NCBI GenBank assembly: GCA_018223185.1
Contig: JAAEYW010000013.1
Span: forward strand, 37,359 to 101,358
Direction of reading: 5' to 3'
Source: Oceanospirillales bacterium
GTDB taxonomy: Bacteria > Pseudomonadota > Gammaproteobacteria > Pseudomonadales > Balneatricaceae
DNA: 64,000 nucleotides
The first letter of the stretch is position 1; each line of letters begins with the position of its first letter. The translations under genes were made by a program, and so were the position numbers. Below, in pieces: positions 44,451 through 56,406 of the stretch. Below the pieces are notes generated by a model, which was not told the DNA's origin, searched no databases, and was given only the letters and a program-made list of their open reading frames with translations.

Positions 44451-46997
44451 TTACAATGTACGCGCAACTTCAATGGTGTCGAAGACTTCGATCTGATCGC
44501 CGACCCTCACATCATTGTAGTTCTTAACGCCGATACCACACTCCATGCCCTGACGAACTTCAGCGACGTTATCTTTGAAGCGACGCAGAGATTCCAGCTC
44601 ACCTTCATAGATAACCACGTTTTCACGCAGTACACGAATACGTTTATTACGGAACACTGAGCCTTCAGTTACCATACAACCGGCAACCGCGCCAATCTTC
44701 GGCGCACGGAAGACATCACGTACCTCAGCGATACCCACAATCTGCTCCTTAAATTCAGGAGACAGCAGGCCGGTCATCGCCAGTTTAACATCATCAATGA
44801 TGTCATAGATGACACTGTAATAGCGTAGTTCCAGCTCTTCACGTTCAACGATAGCACGCGCCTGCGCATCAGCACGGACGTTGAAACCGATAATAATCGC
44901 ACTGGATGCAACAGCCAGGTTGGCATCTGTTTCAGCAATACCGCCGACACCACCAGAAACAATATTCACCTTAACTTCATCAGTACTCAGATCCATCAGA
45001 GAGCTGGTCAGCGCCTCAAGTGAACCACGAACGTCTGCTTTCAGAACGATGTTCAGAGTCTTAACATCACCTGCCTGCATATTTTCAAACAGGTTTTCAA
45101 GTTTAGCCTGCTGCTGACGCTGAAGCTTAACTTCGCGGTATTTACCCTGACGGAACAGGGCAACTTCGCGAGCTTTCTTCTCATTGGAGACAACAGTGAA
45201 CTCATCACCGGCTCCAGGCGTACCATCCAGACCCAGAATCTCAACAGGAATAGACGGACCAGCAGATTTAACCGGCTTACCGTTTTCATCCAGCATCGCC
45301 CGGACACGACCGTACTGCAGACCTGCCAGAACAATATCGCCCTGTCTCAGGGTACCGTTCTGAACCAGCAGAGTAGCAACCGGGCCACGTCCTTTATCCA
45401 GACGGGACTCAACCACAACACCGCGTCCCGGTGCTTCAGGAATCGCTTTCAGCTCAAGAATTTCAGCCTGCAGAAGCACAGCATCCAGCAGCGCATCGAT
45501 GCCCTCACCGGTTTTAGCTGAGACATTCACAAACTGAACATCACCACCCCACTCTTCCGGCAGTACATCACGCTGAGCCAGCTCATTCTTAACACGCTCA
45601 GGATCCGCATCCTCTTTATCGATCTTATTGACCGCGATAACCAGAGGAACACCCGCAGCCTTAGCATGGTTAACCGCTTCTTCAGTCTGAGGCATCACGC
45701 CATCATCTGCGGCAACCACCAGAATTACGATATCCGTTAACTGCGCACCACGGGCACGCATCGCGGTAAAGGCGGCGTGTCCCGGAGTATCCAGGAAGCT
45801 GACCATACCGTGGCCTGTTTCAACGTGATAAGCACCGATATGCTGCGTAATACCGCCAGACTCGCCAGCCGCAACGCGGGTTTCACGAATATAGTCAAGC
45901 AGGGATGTTTTACCATGGTCAACGTGACCCATTACAGTCACGACCGGAGCACGTTCAACCTGCTCACCAGCGATCTCTTCTGCGGCACCCGCACTTTCGA
46001 TCAGCTGGTCTTCAACTGTATTTTCCTGCATCGCAACAGCGGTGTGGCCCATCTCTTCAACAACCAGAGTTGCTGTATCCTGATCAATAACAGAGTTGAT
46101 GGTCGCCATCGCCCCCATTTTGAACATAACTTTGATCAGGTCAGCGGCCTTAACTGACATCTTCTTCGCCAGTTCAGCTACTGTAATCGATTCGGGAATA
46201 GCAACTTCATGAATCACCGGAGCGGTTGGCCGCTCAAACGCCTGAACGTTAGAACTGGTCATCCCTCTCTGAACCGGCTTACCGCCACCACGACGGCCAC
46301 CATCACGTCCACCCGGCTTACGGGACAAACGCTTGTCGCCGCCACCTTTACGGCCCGCAGCAGGTTTATCCTGACTACGGAAATTCTTTTCCCGGGCCTG
46401 CTTACGATCTGGCTGTGGTGCAGCCGGTGCTGCATCTGCAACAGCAGCTTTTGGTGCTGCTTTCGCCGGAGCAGGCTTAGTCATTGAAGGTTTAGATACT
46501 GCAGGTTTAGACTCACTCTGCTTATCAGAAGCTTCACGTTCCGCCTTAGCTTTTGCTTCAGCTTCCGCTTTCAGACGCATCTCATCGCGCTGTTTTTCCT
46601 GAGCTGCCTGCAGTTCAGCATCGCGACGAGCCTGCACTTCCAGCTCAGTCTGAAGATTTGTCCCTTTAACCTCTGCAGCCGGAGTTTCTTCAACATCGGC
46701 ACGCTTCACATAAGTACGTTTCTTACGTACTTCAACATTAATCGTTTTCTTGCCTGCAGCGCCTGATACTTTTATCTGGCTGGTCGTTTTACGCTTCAGC
46801 GTAATTTTCTTAGGCTCACTATCGGATTTTTCACCGTGGCTACGCTTAAGGTGGTTCAGCAGTTTCTGACGCTCATCTTCGGTAACGGAAGCGGCTTCAT
46901 TTTTGCCTGCAATACCTGCTTCTTTCATCTGCGTTAGCAAACGATCAACGGGAACGCCAACTACTTCGGCAAGTTGTTTTACTGTGACTTCTGCCAT
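44451..46997 (-). CDS. infB: Translation initiation factor IF-2
   Basis: 848 residues. The N-terminal IF2N domain is followed by a long basic, Ala/Lys/Glu-rich coiled linker (about 100-260) and a second IF2N unit ([20 protein letters not shown]). The GTPase has [23 protein letters not shown] and NKIDK, and domains II-IV follow. It brings fMet-tRNA to the 30S subunit. It sits between nusA and rbfA. Internal starts giving a shorter form are likely, as in E. coli, but cannot be placed. Confidence 0.97.
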   Translation of the reverse strand: MAEVTVKQLAEVVGVPVDRLLTQMKEAGIAGKNEAASVTEDERQKLLNHLKRSHGEKSDSEPKKITLKRKTTSQIKVSGAAGKKTINVEVRKKRTYVKRADVEETPAAEVKGTNLQTELEVQARRDAELQAAQEKQRDEMRLKAEAEAKAKAEREASDKQSESKPAVSKPSMTKPAPAKAAPKAAVADAAPAAPQPDRKQAREKNFRSQDKPAAGRKGGGDKRLSRKPGGRDGGRRGGGKPVQRGMTSSNVQAFERPTAPVIHEVAIPESITVAELAKKMSVKAADLIKVMFKMGAMATINSVIDQDTATLVVEEMGHTAVAMQENTVEDQLIESAGAAEEIAGEQVERAPVVTVMGHVDHGKTSLLDYIRETRVAAGESGGITQHIGAYHVETGHGMVSFLDTPGHAAFTAMRARGAQLTDIVILVVAADDGVMPQTEEAVNHAKAAGVPLVIAVNKIDKEDADPERVKNELAQRDVLPEEWGGDVQFVNVSAKTGEGIDALLDAVLLQAEILELKAIPEAPGRGVVVESRLDKGRGPVATLLVQNGTLRQGDIVLAGLQYGRVRAMLDENGKPVKSAGPSIPVEILGLDGTPGAGDEFTVVSNEKKAREVALFRQGKYREVKLQRQQQAKLENLFENMQAGDVKTLNIVLKADVRGSLEALTSSLMDLSTDEVKVNIVSGGVGGIAETDANLAVASSAIIIGFNVRADAQARAIVEREELELRYYSVIYDIIDDVKLAMTGLLSPEFKEQIVGIAEVRDVFRAPKIGAVAGCMVTEGSVFRNKRIRVLRENVVIYEGELESLRRFKDNVAEVRQGMECGIGVKNYNDVRVGDQIEVFDTIEVARTL

Positions 46998-47020
46998 CTG
47001 GGTTTATCTCCTCCGTTGAC

Positions 47021-48511
47021 TTATTCTTCGTCCGCAAACCATGGGGCGCGCGCAGTCATTATCAGCGCGGCAGCCTTTTCTTTATCCAGCTCTTCAATCT
47101 CAAGCAGGTCTTCAACTGCCTGCTCAGCCAGATCTTCCATGGTCACGATACCTTTGCTGGCCAGAACAAAAGCCAGATGACGCTCCATACCTTCCATCTC
47201 AAGCAAGTCCTGAGCCGGCTCTGCATTTTCGAGAGCCTCCTCATTCGCAAGTGCAAGATTCAGCAGAGCATCTTTCGCGCGGTTGCGCAGTTCATCAACA
47301 ATCTCTTCATCGAAACCATCGATTTCGAGCATCTCATCAGCAGGAACATAAGCCACCTCTTCAAGAGAGGTAAAACCTTCATCCACCAGGATACCCGCAA
47401 TATCGTCATCAACATCCAGATGCTTAACAAACAGCTCCAGGATTGAACCCGTTTCAGACTGCTGCTTTTCTGCAGCCTCTTCTTCGGTCATGACATTCAG
47501 TTTCCAGCCGGTCAGCTCTGACGCCAGGCGAACATTCTGTCCGCTACGGCCAATTGCCATCGGTAGATTCTCTTCTGCAACAGCAACATCCATCGAACGG
47601 GAATCTTCATCCACGACAATGGAAGCCACTTCTGCCGGAGACATGGCGTTAATCACCAACTGTGCCGGATTATCATCCCAGAGGATGATATCAACACGTT
47701 CACCGCTCAGTTCGTTAGATACAGCCTGGACACGAGCGCCACGCATACCCACACAAGCACCAACAGGGTCAATACGACCATCATTGGTTTTAACCGCAAT
47801 CTTAGCCCTTGAGCCAGGATCACGGGAAGCAGCACGAATCTCGATAACCTCTTCAGAGATCTCAGGCACTTCGATACGGAACAGCTCGATCAGCATCTCG
47901 GGGCAGCTACGGCTCATCGCCAGCTGAGGACCACGACCTTCGGTACGAATCTCATTCAATACAGCACGCACCCGGTCGCCCATCCGGTAAGTTTCCCGTG
48001 GCAGCAACTGGTCACGCGGAAGCACTGCTTCTGCGTTATTACCCAGATCAACAATAATATTGTCTCGTGTCACTTTCTTTACGGTACCGGAGATAAGCTC
48101 ACCGAGGCGACTGCTATACTGAGCTACAACTTTCGCACGCTCAGCTTCACGTACTTTCTGCACAATAACCTGCTTAGCAGTCTGCGCAGCAATACGGCCG
48201 AACTTAACTGACTCAACCTCTTCTTCGTAGATATCACCCGGCTGCAGCGTGCTATCAATCTCTTCAGCCTCCTGCATGGTCAGCTCTGTGCCCAACAGTG
48301 GCACATCATCATTACTGACCACTGCCCAGCGACGGAATGTCTGGTAGTTACCTGTTGCACGATCGATGACAACGCGGATATCCGCCTCTTCGTCATAGCG
48401 TTTCTTAGTCGCTGTTGCCAGCGCCAGTTCAATCGCTTCGAAGATTACCTCTTTAGAAACATCTTTTTCGTTAGATACTGCTTCTGCAACCAGTAGAATT
48501 TCTTTATTCAT
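47021..48511 (-). CDS. nusA: Transcription termination/antitermination factor NusA
   Basis: 496 residues. The N-terminal polymerase-binding domain (1-130) is followed by S1 (about 135-200), two KH domains ([18 protein letters not shown] and [18 protein letters not shown]) and two C-terminal acidic repeats ([29 protein letters not shown]). It controls pausing, intrinsic termination and antitermination. Two intrinsic terminators lie upstream between tRNA-fMet and rimP, so NusA could control its own operon. Confidence 0.97.
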   Translation of the reverse strand: MNKEILLVAEAVSNEKDVSKEVIFEAIELALATATKKRYDEEADIRVVIDRATGNYQTFRRWAVVSNDDVPLLGTELTMQEAEEIDSTLQPGDIYEEEVESVKFGRIAAQTAKQVIVQKVREAERAKVVAQYSSRLGELISGTVKKVTRDNIIVDLGNNAEAVLPRDQLLPRETYRMGDRVRAVLNEIRTEGRGPQLAMSRSCPEMLIELFRIEVPEISEEVIEIRAASRDPGSRAKIAVKTNDGRIDPVGACVGMRGARVQAVSNELSGERVDIILWDDNPAQLVINAMSPAEVASIVVDEDSRSMDVAVAEENLPMAIGRSGQNVRLASELTGWKLNVMTEEEAAEKQQSETGSILELFVKHLDVDDDIAGILVDEGFTSLEEVAYVPADEMLEIDGFDEEIVDELRNRAKDALLNLALANEEALENAEPAQDLLEMEGMERHLAFVLASKGIVTMEDLAEQAVEDLLEIEELDKEKAAALIMTARAPWFADEE

Positions 48512-48547
48512 ACAACTGCCCCAACCTCAAAATTCAATTCTTTACTC

Positions 48548-49003
48548 TCAGAACTGAGGAACTATGTTTGCTTTTTCAATATGGTCTATCGGTAACAGGT
48601 ATTCTTCCTGATCGACAACCAGCACAATATCTTCATCTTCAATACCACTGAGGACGCCTTTAAATCTGCGACGACCATCAAATGGCATGCGCAGCTTAAG
48701 CTGCACCACATGTCCGACAAACGCCTTGTACTGCTCCAGAGTAAACAGCGGGCGATCCATCCCCGGAGAGGAAACCTCTAATGTATATTCACCGCTAATC
48801 GGATCTTCTACATCCAGAATCCCGCTCACCTGACGACTGACGCTGGCGCAGTCTTCTACACCGATACCCTCTTCTGCATCGATATAGATCCGCAGCATGC
48901 TGTGACGCCCCTGGGATATCATTTCAATACCCCATAACTGATAACCGAGAGCCACCACGGATGGCTCAATCAGTTCCTGTAACACACTCAACTTTGCTGA
49001 CAC
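48548..49003 (-). CDS. rimP: Ribosome maturation factor RimP
   Basis: 151 residues from the GTG at 49003, which has AGAGG about 8 bp upstream; an ATG further upstream would place the start in the leader and make the protein too long. Signatures are [23 protein letters not shown] and [15 protein letters not shown], the latter near residue 80. It assists 30S assembly. It is the first protein gene after tRNA-fMet. Confidence 0.95.
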   Translation of the reverse strand: MSAKLSVLQELIEPSVVALGYQLWGIEMISQGRHSMLRIYIDAEEGIGVEDCASVSRQVSGILDVEDPISGEYTLEVSSPGMDRPLFTLEQYKAFVGHVVQLKLRMPFDGRRRFKGVLSGIEDEDIVLVVDQEEYLLPIDHIEKANIVPQF

Positions 49004-49038
49004 GCAAAAAACCTCTAAACGCACGTTCTTAGGCAAAC

Positions 49039-49061
49039 AAAAAATGGGTCAAAGACCCATT
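49039..49061 (-). terminator. Terminator 2 between tRNA-fMet and rimP
   Basis: On the minus strand AATGGGTC pairs with GACCCATT around TTT, followed by a T-run. It stands 36 bp before rimP. Confidence 0.85.
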
Positions 49062-49092
49062 CAACATACGACCCCAACGGGCCGCAAGTACG

Positions 49093-49113
49093 AAAAAGCC
49101 CCTAAAAAGGGGC
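49093..49113 (-). terminator. Terminator 1 between tRNA-fMet and rimP
   Basis: On the minus strand GCCCC pairs with GGGGC around TTTTTA, followed by TTTTT. It is the first of two intrinsic terminators after the tRNA. Confidence 0.8.
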
Positions 49114-49304
49114 CAATCAACGTACTGCTTGATCGACAATTTCAAGTCTGCAGCCGAATTAGCGGCATACTGAAATTGGTAGCGGGAATCAGCATCAGTT
49201 ATCAGCGCTCCAAAGGAACACAGCAACCCAAAACGATGCTGAATCGTATTAACCCTCAAGAGTTCGTCACACGAATCTCTCGTTTCTGATATTTCATTTA
49301 AAAA

Positions 49305-49381
<77 letters not shown>

Positions 49382-49397
49382 TCAGAAATCGGCGAGA

Positions 49398-49426
49398 ATT
49401 ATACTCTTACAACCAGAGTAGTTCAA
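49398..49426 (-). promoter_or_regulatory. Sigma-70 promoter of tRNA-fMet
   Basis: TTGAAC and a perfect TATAAT are separated by 17 bp, 17 bp before the tRNA 5' end. A GC-rich stretch follows the -10, as in stringently controlled promoters. It probably also feeds rimP-nusA-infB. Confidence 0.85.
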
Positions 49427-49556
49427 GGACAGCTTCTCTTGATTACAAAACAAGCTCCAACTTCACGCCTTTTCGCGGCTTAGCACTAGTACATACACAA
49501 AGCACGCCTGGCGCCAAAGCCCGGCATAACGGTCTGCAAGACTTTTCCGCAGGACT

Positions 49557-49565
49557 TTATCCACA
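49557..49565 (+). other. Perfect DnaA box 9-mer
   Basis: TTATCCACA is an exact DnaA consensus site, isolated in the 269-bp gap between tRNA-fMet and tRNA-Leu. A single site can be chance. Confidence 0.3.
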
Positions 49566-49618
49566 GATGAGTCTCAGCAGAATTACTCTCTTAACAGAAA
49601 ATCCTGTGAGACAGATAT

Positions 49619-49644
49619 AAAAAAAGCGCCCACAGGGCGCTTTT
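49619..49644 (-). terminator. Terminator after tRNA-Leu
   Basis: On the minus strand GCGCCC pairs with GGGCGC around a 3-nt loop with flanking A and T runs. It ends the secG-tRNA-Leu transcript 6 bp after the tRNA. Confidence 0.92.
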
Positions 49645-49650
49645 AAAATA

Positions 49651-49737
49651 TGGTGCCGAAGGCGGGACTTGAACCCGCACGACCATTAGGTCACCACCCC
49701 CTCAAGATGGCGTGTCTACCAATTCCACCACTTCGGC
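49651..49737 (-). tRNA. leuU: tRNA-Leu (GAG)
   Basis: 87 nt with an encoded CCA and a long variable arm (GGTGACCTAATGGTCGTG), as in class II tRNAs. The anticodon loop TTGAGGG holds GAG between stems CCATC and GGTGG, of which one pair is U-G. It reads CUC/CUU leucine codons. It is downstream of secG, as leuU is in E. coli. Confidence 0.96.
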
Positions 49738-49749
49738 ATTAAACGAGAC

Positions 49750-50115
49750 TTACTCAGCAGGCGGTACGTCCGCATCCCCTGCAGGTAATTTCTTTTCTTC
49801 CAGAACCGGCACCTGCTCAGCATTATCAGCTGCGCTTTGGATAAGTTCTGCAGCAGGCACACCGGCATCATACACCGATACAGCCTTGTCTTTTGCATAA
49901 ACTGCCAGCACAAAACTGGTGATAAACAGTCCAGTTGCAATAATTGCAGTCATACGACTCAGAAACGAGCCGGAGCCCTGGCTACCAAATACAGTCTGAG
50001 ATGCTCCAGCACCAAAAGACGCACCTGCTTCAGCGCCTTTGCCCTGCTGCAACAGCACCAGAGCAATAATGGCAATAGCCAGCAGAACATGTACAGCAAG
50101 AACCAGAGTTTCCAT
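49750..50115 (-). CDS. secG: Protein-export membrane protein SecG
   Basis: 121 residues. Two membrane helices (about 3-22 and 52-72) flank the conserved loop [28 protein letters not shown], of which the GASFGAG part is central. The C-terminal tail is acidic and proline-rich. SecG is the third subunit of the SecYEG channel. It follows tpiA by 12 bp and precedes tRNA-Leu. Confidence 0.95.
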   Translation of the reverse strand: METLVLAVHVLLAIAIIALVLLQQGKGAEAGASFGAGASQTVFGSQGSGSFLSRMTAIIATGLFITSFVLAVYAKDKAVSVYDAGVPAAELIQSAADNAEQVPVLEEKKLPAGDADVPPAE

Positions 50116-50127
50116 CTATTTTTCCAC

Positions 50128-50892
50128 TTACTTACGACTTTCTGCAGCCGCAGCGCAGATCGTCAGGAATTCATCAGCTTTCAGAGATGCGCCACCAATA
50201 AGGCCGCCATCAATATCCTGTTGAGCAAGAAGCTCAGCCGCGTTACCGGCATTCATACTACCGCCATACAGAATCGACAGTTTATCAGCTATCTTCGCAT
50301 CACTACCAGCCAGCTGAGCACGGATCGCAGCATGTACTTCCTGTGCCTGCTCCGGCGTTGCCGTCAGACCGGTACCAATTGCCCAGACCGGCTCATACGC
50401 AATTACAACAGATGCAAAACACTCAATACCAATCCGTTGCACTACTGCATCGACCTGCGCTGCAACCAAAGCCAGCGTCTCACCCGCGTCACGCTGCGCC
50501 AGTGTTTCACCGACACACAATATCGGGATTAATCCTGCAGCCAGCGTTGCGGCAACCTTATCGGCAACATCGGCATCAGTCTCTCCGAACAGGCTACGCC
50601 TCTCAGAGTGACCCAGAATAACATATTCACATCCCAGATCCTGAAGCATCTCCAGTGACCACTCACCGGTAAACGCACCTTTAGGCTGGGCAGATACATT
50701 CTGCGCACCCACTGCTACCGGCGCATCGCCAATCTGCTTTTTTACCTGATACAGGTATACAGCAGGGGGACAAACCAGTGTCACCAGACCATCAACCGCA
50801 GGAACACCTGCTTTGATGCCATCCAGCAGAGTTCTTATCGACTCACTGGTTCCGTTCATTTTCCAATTTCCGGCGACTATCGTCTTACGCAT
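50128..50892 (-). CDS. tpiA: Triosephosphate isomerase
   Basis: 254 residues from the ATG at 50892, the MRKTIVAGNWKMNG start; an upstream ATG adds an unrelated tail. The catalytic histidine is in VILGHSERRS and the glutamate in VIAYEPVWAIGTG. Lysine in NWKMN completes the site. It interconverts glyceraldehyde-3-phosphate and dihydroxyacetone phosphate. tpiA-secG is a usual pair. Confidence 0.97.
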   Translation of the reverse strand: MRKTIVAGNWKMNGTSESIRTLLDGIKAGVPAVDGLVTLVCPPAVYLYQVKKQIGDAPVAVGAQNVSAQPKGAFTGEWSLEMLQDLGCEYVILGHSERRSLFGETDADVADKVAATLAAGLIPILCVGETLAQRDAGETLALVAAQVDAVVQRIGIECFASVVIAYEPVWAIGTGLTATPEQAQEVHAAIRAQLAGSDAKIADKLSILYGGSMNAGNAAELLAQQDIDGGLIGGASLKADEFLTICAAAAESRK

Positions 50893-50998
50893 GAGTTCCC
50901 CTCTGTGCAAAGCGGCGCACATAGTACCCAGTTTCCTGATAAGTTACAAGCAACTACATCCAGGTAACCAATAAATTTTCGAACTATCTGCAAAATAA

Positions 50999-52333
50999 TC
51001 AAAGTGCCTGACGAACCGCTTCGGCCAGCTCCTCACAGAGCTCTTCAACCCAGACCTCATCATCACCCTCAACCATCACCCGGATTACGGGCTCAGTGCC
51101 GGAAGGCCGCAGCAACACCCGCCCACGCTCACCGAGGCGCGACTCGATATCGGCTACTGCGGACTGCACAGCAGGAAGCGCCATCACATCAACCTTTTCA
51201 CTCAGCCGGACATTAATCATCGTTTGCGGCATTTTGCGCATTTCGGATTTGAGCTCATTCAGGGATTTTTTATCATCAGCCATCGCCTTAAAAACCTGCA
51301 GCGCGGCAACAATACCATCGCCAGTCGATGTCAGCTGCCGACACACCAGATGACCTGAAGACTCGCCCCCCAGAAGCCAGTCATTTGCCACCAGCTGCTC
51401 AAGAACATAACGGTCACCTACCTGAGCGCGAATGAAAGGGATACCCGCCTGCTTCAGCCCCTGCTCAAGACCAAAATTACTCATCAGAGTACCCACCACA
51501 CCACCGTTCAGCTGAGCCTTCCTGTGCAAGGCCATGGCGATAATAAAGAGCAGCTCGTCACCATCCACAGACTCCCCCGCATGATCAACCATAATCAGCC
51601 GGTCACCGTCACCATCCAGCGCTACACCCAGGTCGGCCCGCTGTTCAATAACGGTTCTTTCCAGTAGCGCTGTAGAGGTTGCACCACACTCTTCATTAAT
51701 GTTTATACCATCCGGCGAGGCGCCTACTTCAACAACCGTCGCCCCCAACTCCCGAAACACTTTTGGTGCAATATGGTAGGTCGCACCATTGGCACAATCA
51801 ACGACGACCTTCATGCCCTTAAGACTCAGATCACCGGAAACAGTGCCTTTGCAGAACTCAATGTAACGACCTGCAGCGTCATCAATCCGGCGGGCCTTAC
51901 CCAGCTCTGCCGCTTCTACAGTTGTCATCGCCATATCCATCTGCGCTTCGATGGCGTGTTCAATCTCATCCGGTAACTTAGTGCCCTGCTCGGAGAAAAA
52001 TTTAATGCCATTATCATAATAAGGGTTGTGCGAAGCGCTGATGACGATACCGGCATTACAACGAAACGTTCGTGTCAGATAAGCGATTGCCGGGGTTGGC
52101 ATAGGTCCTAACAACAGAACATCGACCCCAGCGGCAGAAAGCCCCGCCTCCAGAGCTGACTCAAACATGTATCCGGAAATACGGGTATCCTTACCGATAA
52201 TAATCTTACTGCGCCCCTCCCGGGCAAAAACTTTTCCGGCGGCCCAACCCAGCTTTAGCATAAAATCAGGAGTAATTGGCGCCGTACCTACCTTGCCACG
52301 AATACCATCGGTACCAAAATATCGCTTAGTCAT
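50999..52333 (-). CDS. glmM: Phosphoglucosamine mutase
   Basis: 444 residues from [10 protein letters not shown] at 52333. The phosphoserine is S101 in ISASHNP, the metal loop [14 protein letters not shown] is near 240, and the sugar-binding GGESSGHL near 325. The phosphate-binding [15 protein letters not shown] closes the protein. It converts glucosamine-6-phosphate to glucosamine-1-phosphate for UDP-GlcNAc. Its start overlaps the folP stop by 8 bp. Confidence 0.97.
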   Translation of the reverse strand: MTKRYFGTDGIRGKVGTAPITPDFMLKLGWAAGKVFAREGRSKIIIGKDTRISGYMFESALEAGLSAAGVDVLLLGPMPTPAIAYLTRTFRCNAGIVISASHNPYYDNGIKFFSEQGTKLPDEIEHAIEAQMDMAMTTVEAAELGKARRIDDAAGRYIEFCKGTVSGDLSLKGMKVVVDCANGATYHIAPKVFRELGATVVEVGASPDGININEECGATSTALLERTVIEQRADLGVALDGDGDRLIMVDHAGESVDGDELLFIIAMALHRKAQLNGGVVGTLMSNFGLEQGLKQAGIPFIRAQVGDRYVLEQLVANDWLLGGESSGHLVCRQLTSTGDGIVAALQVFKAMADDKKSLNELKSEMRKMPQTMINVRLSEKVDVMALPAVQSAVADIESRLGERGRVLLRPSGTEPVIRVMVEGDDEVWVEELCEELAEAVRQAL

Positions 52334-53219
52334 TATCAATCCTGCCCTCATTCAAAATGGCTTCGGTCATCCGCACCACATCAACCGTTTCCCTTACATC
52401 ATGTACTCTGAATATCTGCCCGCCCTGCTGCACCCCTATAGCAACGGTCGCCAGAGTACCCGCCAGCCGCTGGTCTACCGGCCGGTGAAGCACATGATCA
52501 ATCATACTTTTGCGTGAGGTTCCTACCAGCAGAGGCATACCAAACCGGTGTAATTGCCGCATATTGTTCAGCAAACGCAGATTGTGCTCTACGGTTTTGC
52601 CAAAACCAAATCCTGGATCAAGAATTATCCGGTCACTGGCAATCCCAGCGTCGTTACAGGCTCTGATCCGCTGTTGCAGAAAATAACTCACATCATCCAG
52701 CACATCATCATAATGCGGAGCGTCCTGCATGGTCGCGGGGCTCCCCTGCATATGCATGACACACACAGGCAGACCGGTAGCTGCAGCAGCCTCCAGAGCG
52801 CCTTCGCGCCCCAGCGCCCGCACATCATTGATCAGCCCGGCCCCCAGCCCCGCGACTCCGCTAATCACTTCCGGCGCACTGGTATCCACCGAGATAACTA
52901 CATCAAGTTCAGCGTTGAGCCGTTCAACAACAGGTAAGACCCGGTCCAACTCCTCCTGCACAGAGACGACTGCGGCCCCAGGCCGGGTCGACTCGCCACC
53001 AACATCAATGATCGTTGCGCCATCTTTAACCATCTGACGGGCTCGCTCAAGCGCCTGATCAACACTAAGTTTCCGGGCTTCGTAGAGCGTTCCGCCATCG
53101 GAAAAAGAGTCTGGCGTCACATTGACAATACCCATCACCTGAGGACGGCTCAGATCGAGTATTCGGGTTCCGAAACGGTAAGCGGAAAGGTCGTTCACAG
53201 TGTTGTCCATCAGCTTCAT
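52326..53219 (-). CDS. folP: Dihydropteroate synthase
   Basis: 297 residues. Motifs are [27 protein letters not shown] and [15 protein letters not shown], with the final substrate loop GTSRKSMI. It joins the pterin pyrophosphate made by FolK to p-aminobenzoate. An ATG at 53210 is an alternative start; no strong ribosome site separates them. It lies after ftsH and overlaps glmM. Confidence 0.97.
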   Translation of the reverse strand: MKLMDNTVNDLSAYRFGTRILDLSRPQVMGIVNVTPDSFSDGGTLYEARKLSVDQALERARQMVKDGATIIDVGGESTRPGAAVVSVQEELDRVLPVVERLNAELDVVISVDTSAPEVISGVAGLGAGLINDVRALGREGALEAAAATGLPVCVMHMQGSPATMQDAPHYDDVLDDVSYFLQQRIRACNDAGIASDRIILDPGFGFGKTVEHNLRLLNNMRQLHRFGMPLLVGTSRKSMIDHVLHRPVDQRLAGTLATVAIGVQQGGQIFRVHDVRETVDVVRMTEAILNEGRIDND

Positions 53220-53225
53220 TCTATT

Positions 53226-53252
53226 AAAAAAGGCCGGTCTGGGACCGGCCTT
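53226..53252 (-). terminator. Terminator after ftsH
   Basis: GGCCGGTC pairs with GACCGGCC around a 3-nt loop, followed on the minus strand by TTTTTT. It stands between ftsH and folP, so folP-glmM are served by their own promoter or by read-through. Confidence 0.92.
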
Positions 53253-53271
53253 ATCATTTCAGATTAATCGC

Positions 53272-55248
53272 TTAGTGCAGATTAGGATCAGAGGCATCTG
53301 AATCAGAAGATGGCTCATCTTTCTTACCCGTTTGAAGATCATCATTGAGCTCATCGTCATCAAGATCAAACTCTTCTGTCTTATTAGCAGCAGCCGCTTC
53401 ATCAGCCGCCGCTTTTGAATCAGACTCCTGCCATCCTTCTGGCGGAGTAACCGGCTTACGATCCATAAGTTCATCAAGCTGCTTGCTATCGATGGTTTCA
53501 TATTTCATCAGCGCAGCGGTCATTGACTCAAGAATATCGCGATTATCTTCCAGCATCTTATAAGCTTTAGCATAACACTCATCGATGATCCTGCGGGTTT
53601 CAGCATCAATTTTACGCTGCACCTCTTCTGACATCGCCTTACCCGGCTGACCATAGCCACGGGTGAACGGATCCTGTTCTTCATCATCATACAGAATCGG
53701 ACCCAGCTCGTCAGTCAGACCCCAGCGGGAAACCATATTACGCGCCAGACTGGTAGCCCGCTGAATATCGTTGGATGCACCAGTGGTCACACCATCTTTA
53801 CCCAGCGTCATCTCCTCGGCAATACGGCCACCATAGAGACTACAGATGTTAGAGAGAAGAAGTTTACGGCTATGGCTATAACGATCTTCCTCAGGCAGGA
53901 ACATAGTTACACCCAGCGCACGACCACGGGGGATGATTGACACTTTATACACCGGATCATGCTCCGGCATGAGTCGGCCCACAATAGCATGACCCGATTC
54001 ATGGTATGCCGTATTCAGACGCTCCTCATAGGACATAACCATCGATTTACGCTCAGCGCCCATCATGATCTTATCTTTCGCCCGCTCAAACTGCTCCATC
54101 CCGACTGTACGCTTGCTGGAGCGTGCAGCAAACAGCGCTGCCTCATTGACCAGATTGGCAAGATCCGCGCCGGAGAAGCCCGGGGTTCCACGCGCAATAA
54201 GGTCAGGTTTAACATCATCGCCCAGTGGCACTTTGCGCATATGCACTTTAAGAATCTGTTCACGACCGCGAATATCAGGCAGGCCGACATGTACCTGTCG
54301 GTCAAAACGACCCGGGCGCAACAATGCAGGGTCCAGCACATCCGGCCGGTTTGTCGCAGCAATAACAATGACACCCTCGGTACCTTCAAAACCATCCATC
54401 TCAACCAGCAACTGGTTCAGCGTTTGCTCCCGCTCATCATTACCGCCACCCATGCCTACACCACGGTGACGACCCACAGCATCGATCTCATCGATGAAGA
54501 TAATGCAGGGTGCATTTTTCTTAGCCTGCTCGAACATATCCCGGACCCGGGATGCACCTACACCGACAAACATTTCAACAAAGTCAGAACCGGATATGGT
54601 AAAGAAAGGCACTTTAGCCTCACCAGCTATCGCTTTCGCCAACAAGGTCTTACCGGTACCAGGGCTACCTGACATCAGTACACCGCGGGGAATATGGCCA
54701 CCGAGGCGCTGAAATTTTCCAGGATCACGCAGATAATCAACCAGTTCTTTAACCTCTTCTTTGGCCTCTTCAACACCGGCGACATCGTCAAAAGTCGTCT
54801 TAATCTGATCCTGACCCATCATTCGGGCCTTCGACTTACCAAAAGACATCGGGCCGCCTTTGCCACCGCCACCGCCCTGCATCTGACGCATGAAGAACAT
54901 AAATATGGCAAGAATAATCAGAATCGGAAAGCTGGCGACCAGCAACTGAGTCCAGACACTCTGTTTTTCTGGCTGCTTACCTTCAATAACCACTTTGTGG
55001 TTATACAGATCATCGACCAGTTTAGGATCCTGCAGCGCCGGACGCACAGTTGAAAAACGCTCACCGTTTATCCGCTCACCCTCAATGGTATAACCATCAA
55101 TAACAACCCGACGAATCTGATCGTCCTTCACCGCACTGATAAATTCAGAGTAGTTAAGTTTTTGCGAGGTGCTTTCGCTATTAAAGTTATTGAAAACGGT
55201 TAACAGCACTGCCGCGATAACCAGCCACAGTACTAAATTCTTTGCCAT
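53272..55248 (-). CDS. ftsH: ATP-dependent zinc metalloprotease FtsH
   Basis: 658 residues from [10 protein letters not shown] at 55248; a TTG three codons earlier has a better-spaced AGAGGG and could be used. Two membrane helices (about 5-24 and 98-118) flank a periplasmic domain. The AAA+ domain has SGSPGTGKT as Walker [18 protein letters not shown] pore/arm segment and [12 protein letters not shown]. The protease site is [10 protein letters not shown] long acidic C-terminal tail follows. It degrades membrane and regulatory proteins such as LpxC and sigma-32 in E. coli. In Walker A a serine replaces the usual proline. Confidence 0.97.
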   Translation of the reverse strand: MAKNLVLWLVIAAVLLTVFNNFNSESTSQKLNYSEFISAVKDDQIRRVVIDGYTIEGERINGERFSTVRPALQDPKLVDDLYNHKVVIEGKQPEKQSVWTQLLVASFPILIILAIFMFFMRQMQGGGGGKGGPMSFGKSKARMMGQDQIKTTFDDVAGVEEAKEEVKELVDYLRDPGKFQRLGGHIPRGVLMSGSPGTGKTLLAKAIAGEAKVPFFTISGSDFVEMFVGVGASRVRDMFEQAKKNAPCIIFIDEIDAVGRHRGVGMGGGNDEREQTLNQLLVEMDGFEGTEGVIVIAATNRPDVLDPALLRPGRFDRQVHVGLPDIRGREQILKVHMRKVPLGDDVKPDLIARGTPGFSGADLANLVNEAALFAARSSKRTVGMEQFERAKDKIMMGAERKSMVMSYEERLNTAYHESGHAIVGRLMPEHDPVYKVSIIPRGRALGVTMFLPEEDRYSHSRKLLLSNICSLYGGRIAEEMTLGKDGVTTGASNDIQRATSLARNMVSRWGLTDELGPILYDDEEQDPFTRGYGQPGKAMSEEVQRKIDAETRRIIDECYAKAYKMLEDNRDILESMTAALMKYETIDSKQLDELMDRKPVTPPEGWQESDSKAAADEAAAANKTEEFDLDDDELNDDLQTGKKDEPSSDSDASDPNLH

Positions 55249-55337
55249 ATCGTTCAAAGGTAAACCCTCTGTCTTCTCAAAATTAGTGTCCGTCCGAAAA
55301 CAAACAAAACTACAGTAGTTACACTGTATTAACTATA

Positions 55338-55958
55338 TCAGGGACGGAAGTTTCGTCCAATCAGATAGACTTCACGCGAACGGGCCCTGGAAGAGTCCGG
55401 CTTTCGGCTATAAACCTTAGTAAAGCTGCTGCGCATATCATTCATATATTCATCAAAGCCTTCACCCTGAAACACCTTGGCGACGAAATCACCACCGGGT
55501 TTGAGCACCTGACGTGCCATATCCAGTGCTAATTCCACCAGATACATCGCCGCAGGCTGATCAACAGCATTCATACCACTCATATTGGGGGCCATATCTG
55601 AAATTACAAGGTCTGCCAGCTCATCTCCCAATGTTTGCAGAATTTCATTCAGCACTGACTCATCTGTAAAATCCCCCTGAATAAACTGTACGCCTGGCAA
55701 AGGGTCCATCGGCAGGATGTCAGAAGACACCACCCGGCCATGATCACCGACCAGTTCTGCGGCTACCTGAGACCAGCCACCAGGGGCTGCACCGAGGTCA
55801 ACCAGAGTCATTCCCGGACGAATCAGCTTATCCTTTTCATTCAGTTCCAGCAATTTAAAGCTTGCCCGTGAGCGATACCCCAGCTCTCTGGATTTTTTAA
55901 CATACTGATCGTCGAAGTGTTCTTGCAGCCAACGACCGCTGCTTTTTGATCTTGCCAC
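55338..55958 (-). CDS. rlmE: 23S rRNA 2'-O-ribose U2552 methyltransferase
   Basis: 206 residues from the GTG at 55958, with GGGG 6 bp upstream; a TTG one codon earlier is possible. Signatures are [15 protein letters not shown], the SAM loop [14 protein letters not shown] and [13 protein letters not shown]. The K-D-K-E catalytic set fits the FtsJ fold. It methylates U2552 in the A-loop of 23S rRNA. It precedes ftsH by 89 bp and is divergent from yhbY, as in E. coli. Confidence 0.96.
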   Translation of the reverse strand: MARSKSSGRWLQEHFDDQYVKKSRELGYRSRASFKLLELNEKDKLIRPGMTLVDLGAAPGGWSQVAAELVGDHGRVVSSDILPMDPLPGVQFIQGDFTDESVLNEILQTLGDELADLVISDMAPNMSGMNAVDQPAAMYLVELALDMARQVLKPGGDFVAKVFQGEGFDEYMNDMRSSFTKVYSRKPDSSRARSREVYLIGRNFRP

Positions 55959-56080
55959 CAATATCCCCGTCCGGAATTTGAGCCAATGTCTACTTTCTGC
56001 ACATTAACTCAGGTAAAATCTGTAAATTATGATTCTGAGCGGGTCTTCCGCTCCAAAATTCAAAGGCCAAGTATTTTAAT

Positions 56081-56383
56081 ATGAGCTTAACCCCTACGCA
56101 AAAGAAGCAGTTCCGAACTATCGGCCACAGCCTAAACCCTATTATCACCGTTGCCGGTAACGGACTGAGTGAAAATATTCTCCTGGAAGCCGATCGCGCC
56201 CTCGAAGACCATGAACTGATCAAAGTAAAGTTTGCCGTGGGCGACCGCGAAGCAAAAAAAATGCTCATCAGCGAAATGGCTCAGATTGTCGAAGCAACCA
56301 TCGTCCAGGAAATCGGCAATGTCGCGCTGTTCTATCGTGCAGCCAAACACCCGGATCCAAAGTTGTCTAATCTGCTACGTTAA
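56081..56383 (+). CDS. yhbY: CRM-domain RNA-binding protein YhbY
   Basis: 100 residues, a single CRM domain. Family pattern: LTPTQKKQFRTIGHSLNPIITVAGNGLSENIL, including the GxxG-like loop region, and HELIKVKFAVGDREAK, then LYRAAKHPDPK-type end. It associates with pre-50S ribosomal particles. It is divergent from rlmE. A bidirectional terminator separates it from the convergent greA. Confidence 0.95.
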   Translation: MSLTPTQKKQFRTIGHSLNPIITVAGNGLSENILLEADRALEDHELIKVKFAVGDREAKKMLISEMAQIVEATIVQEIGNVALFYRAAKHPDPKLSNLLR

Positions 56384-56406
56384 TGTGAACGGAACAGATC
56401 AACAAC

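Noticed and set aside
53959..54672. Plus-strand open frame of 237 codons opposite ftsH
   Set aside because: Antisense to highly conserved FtsH motifs and without a ribosome site or domain.
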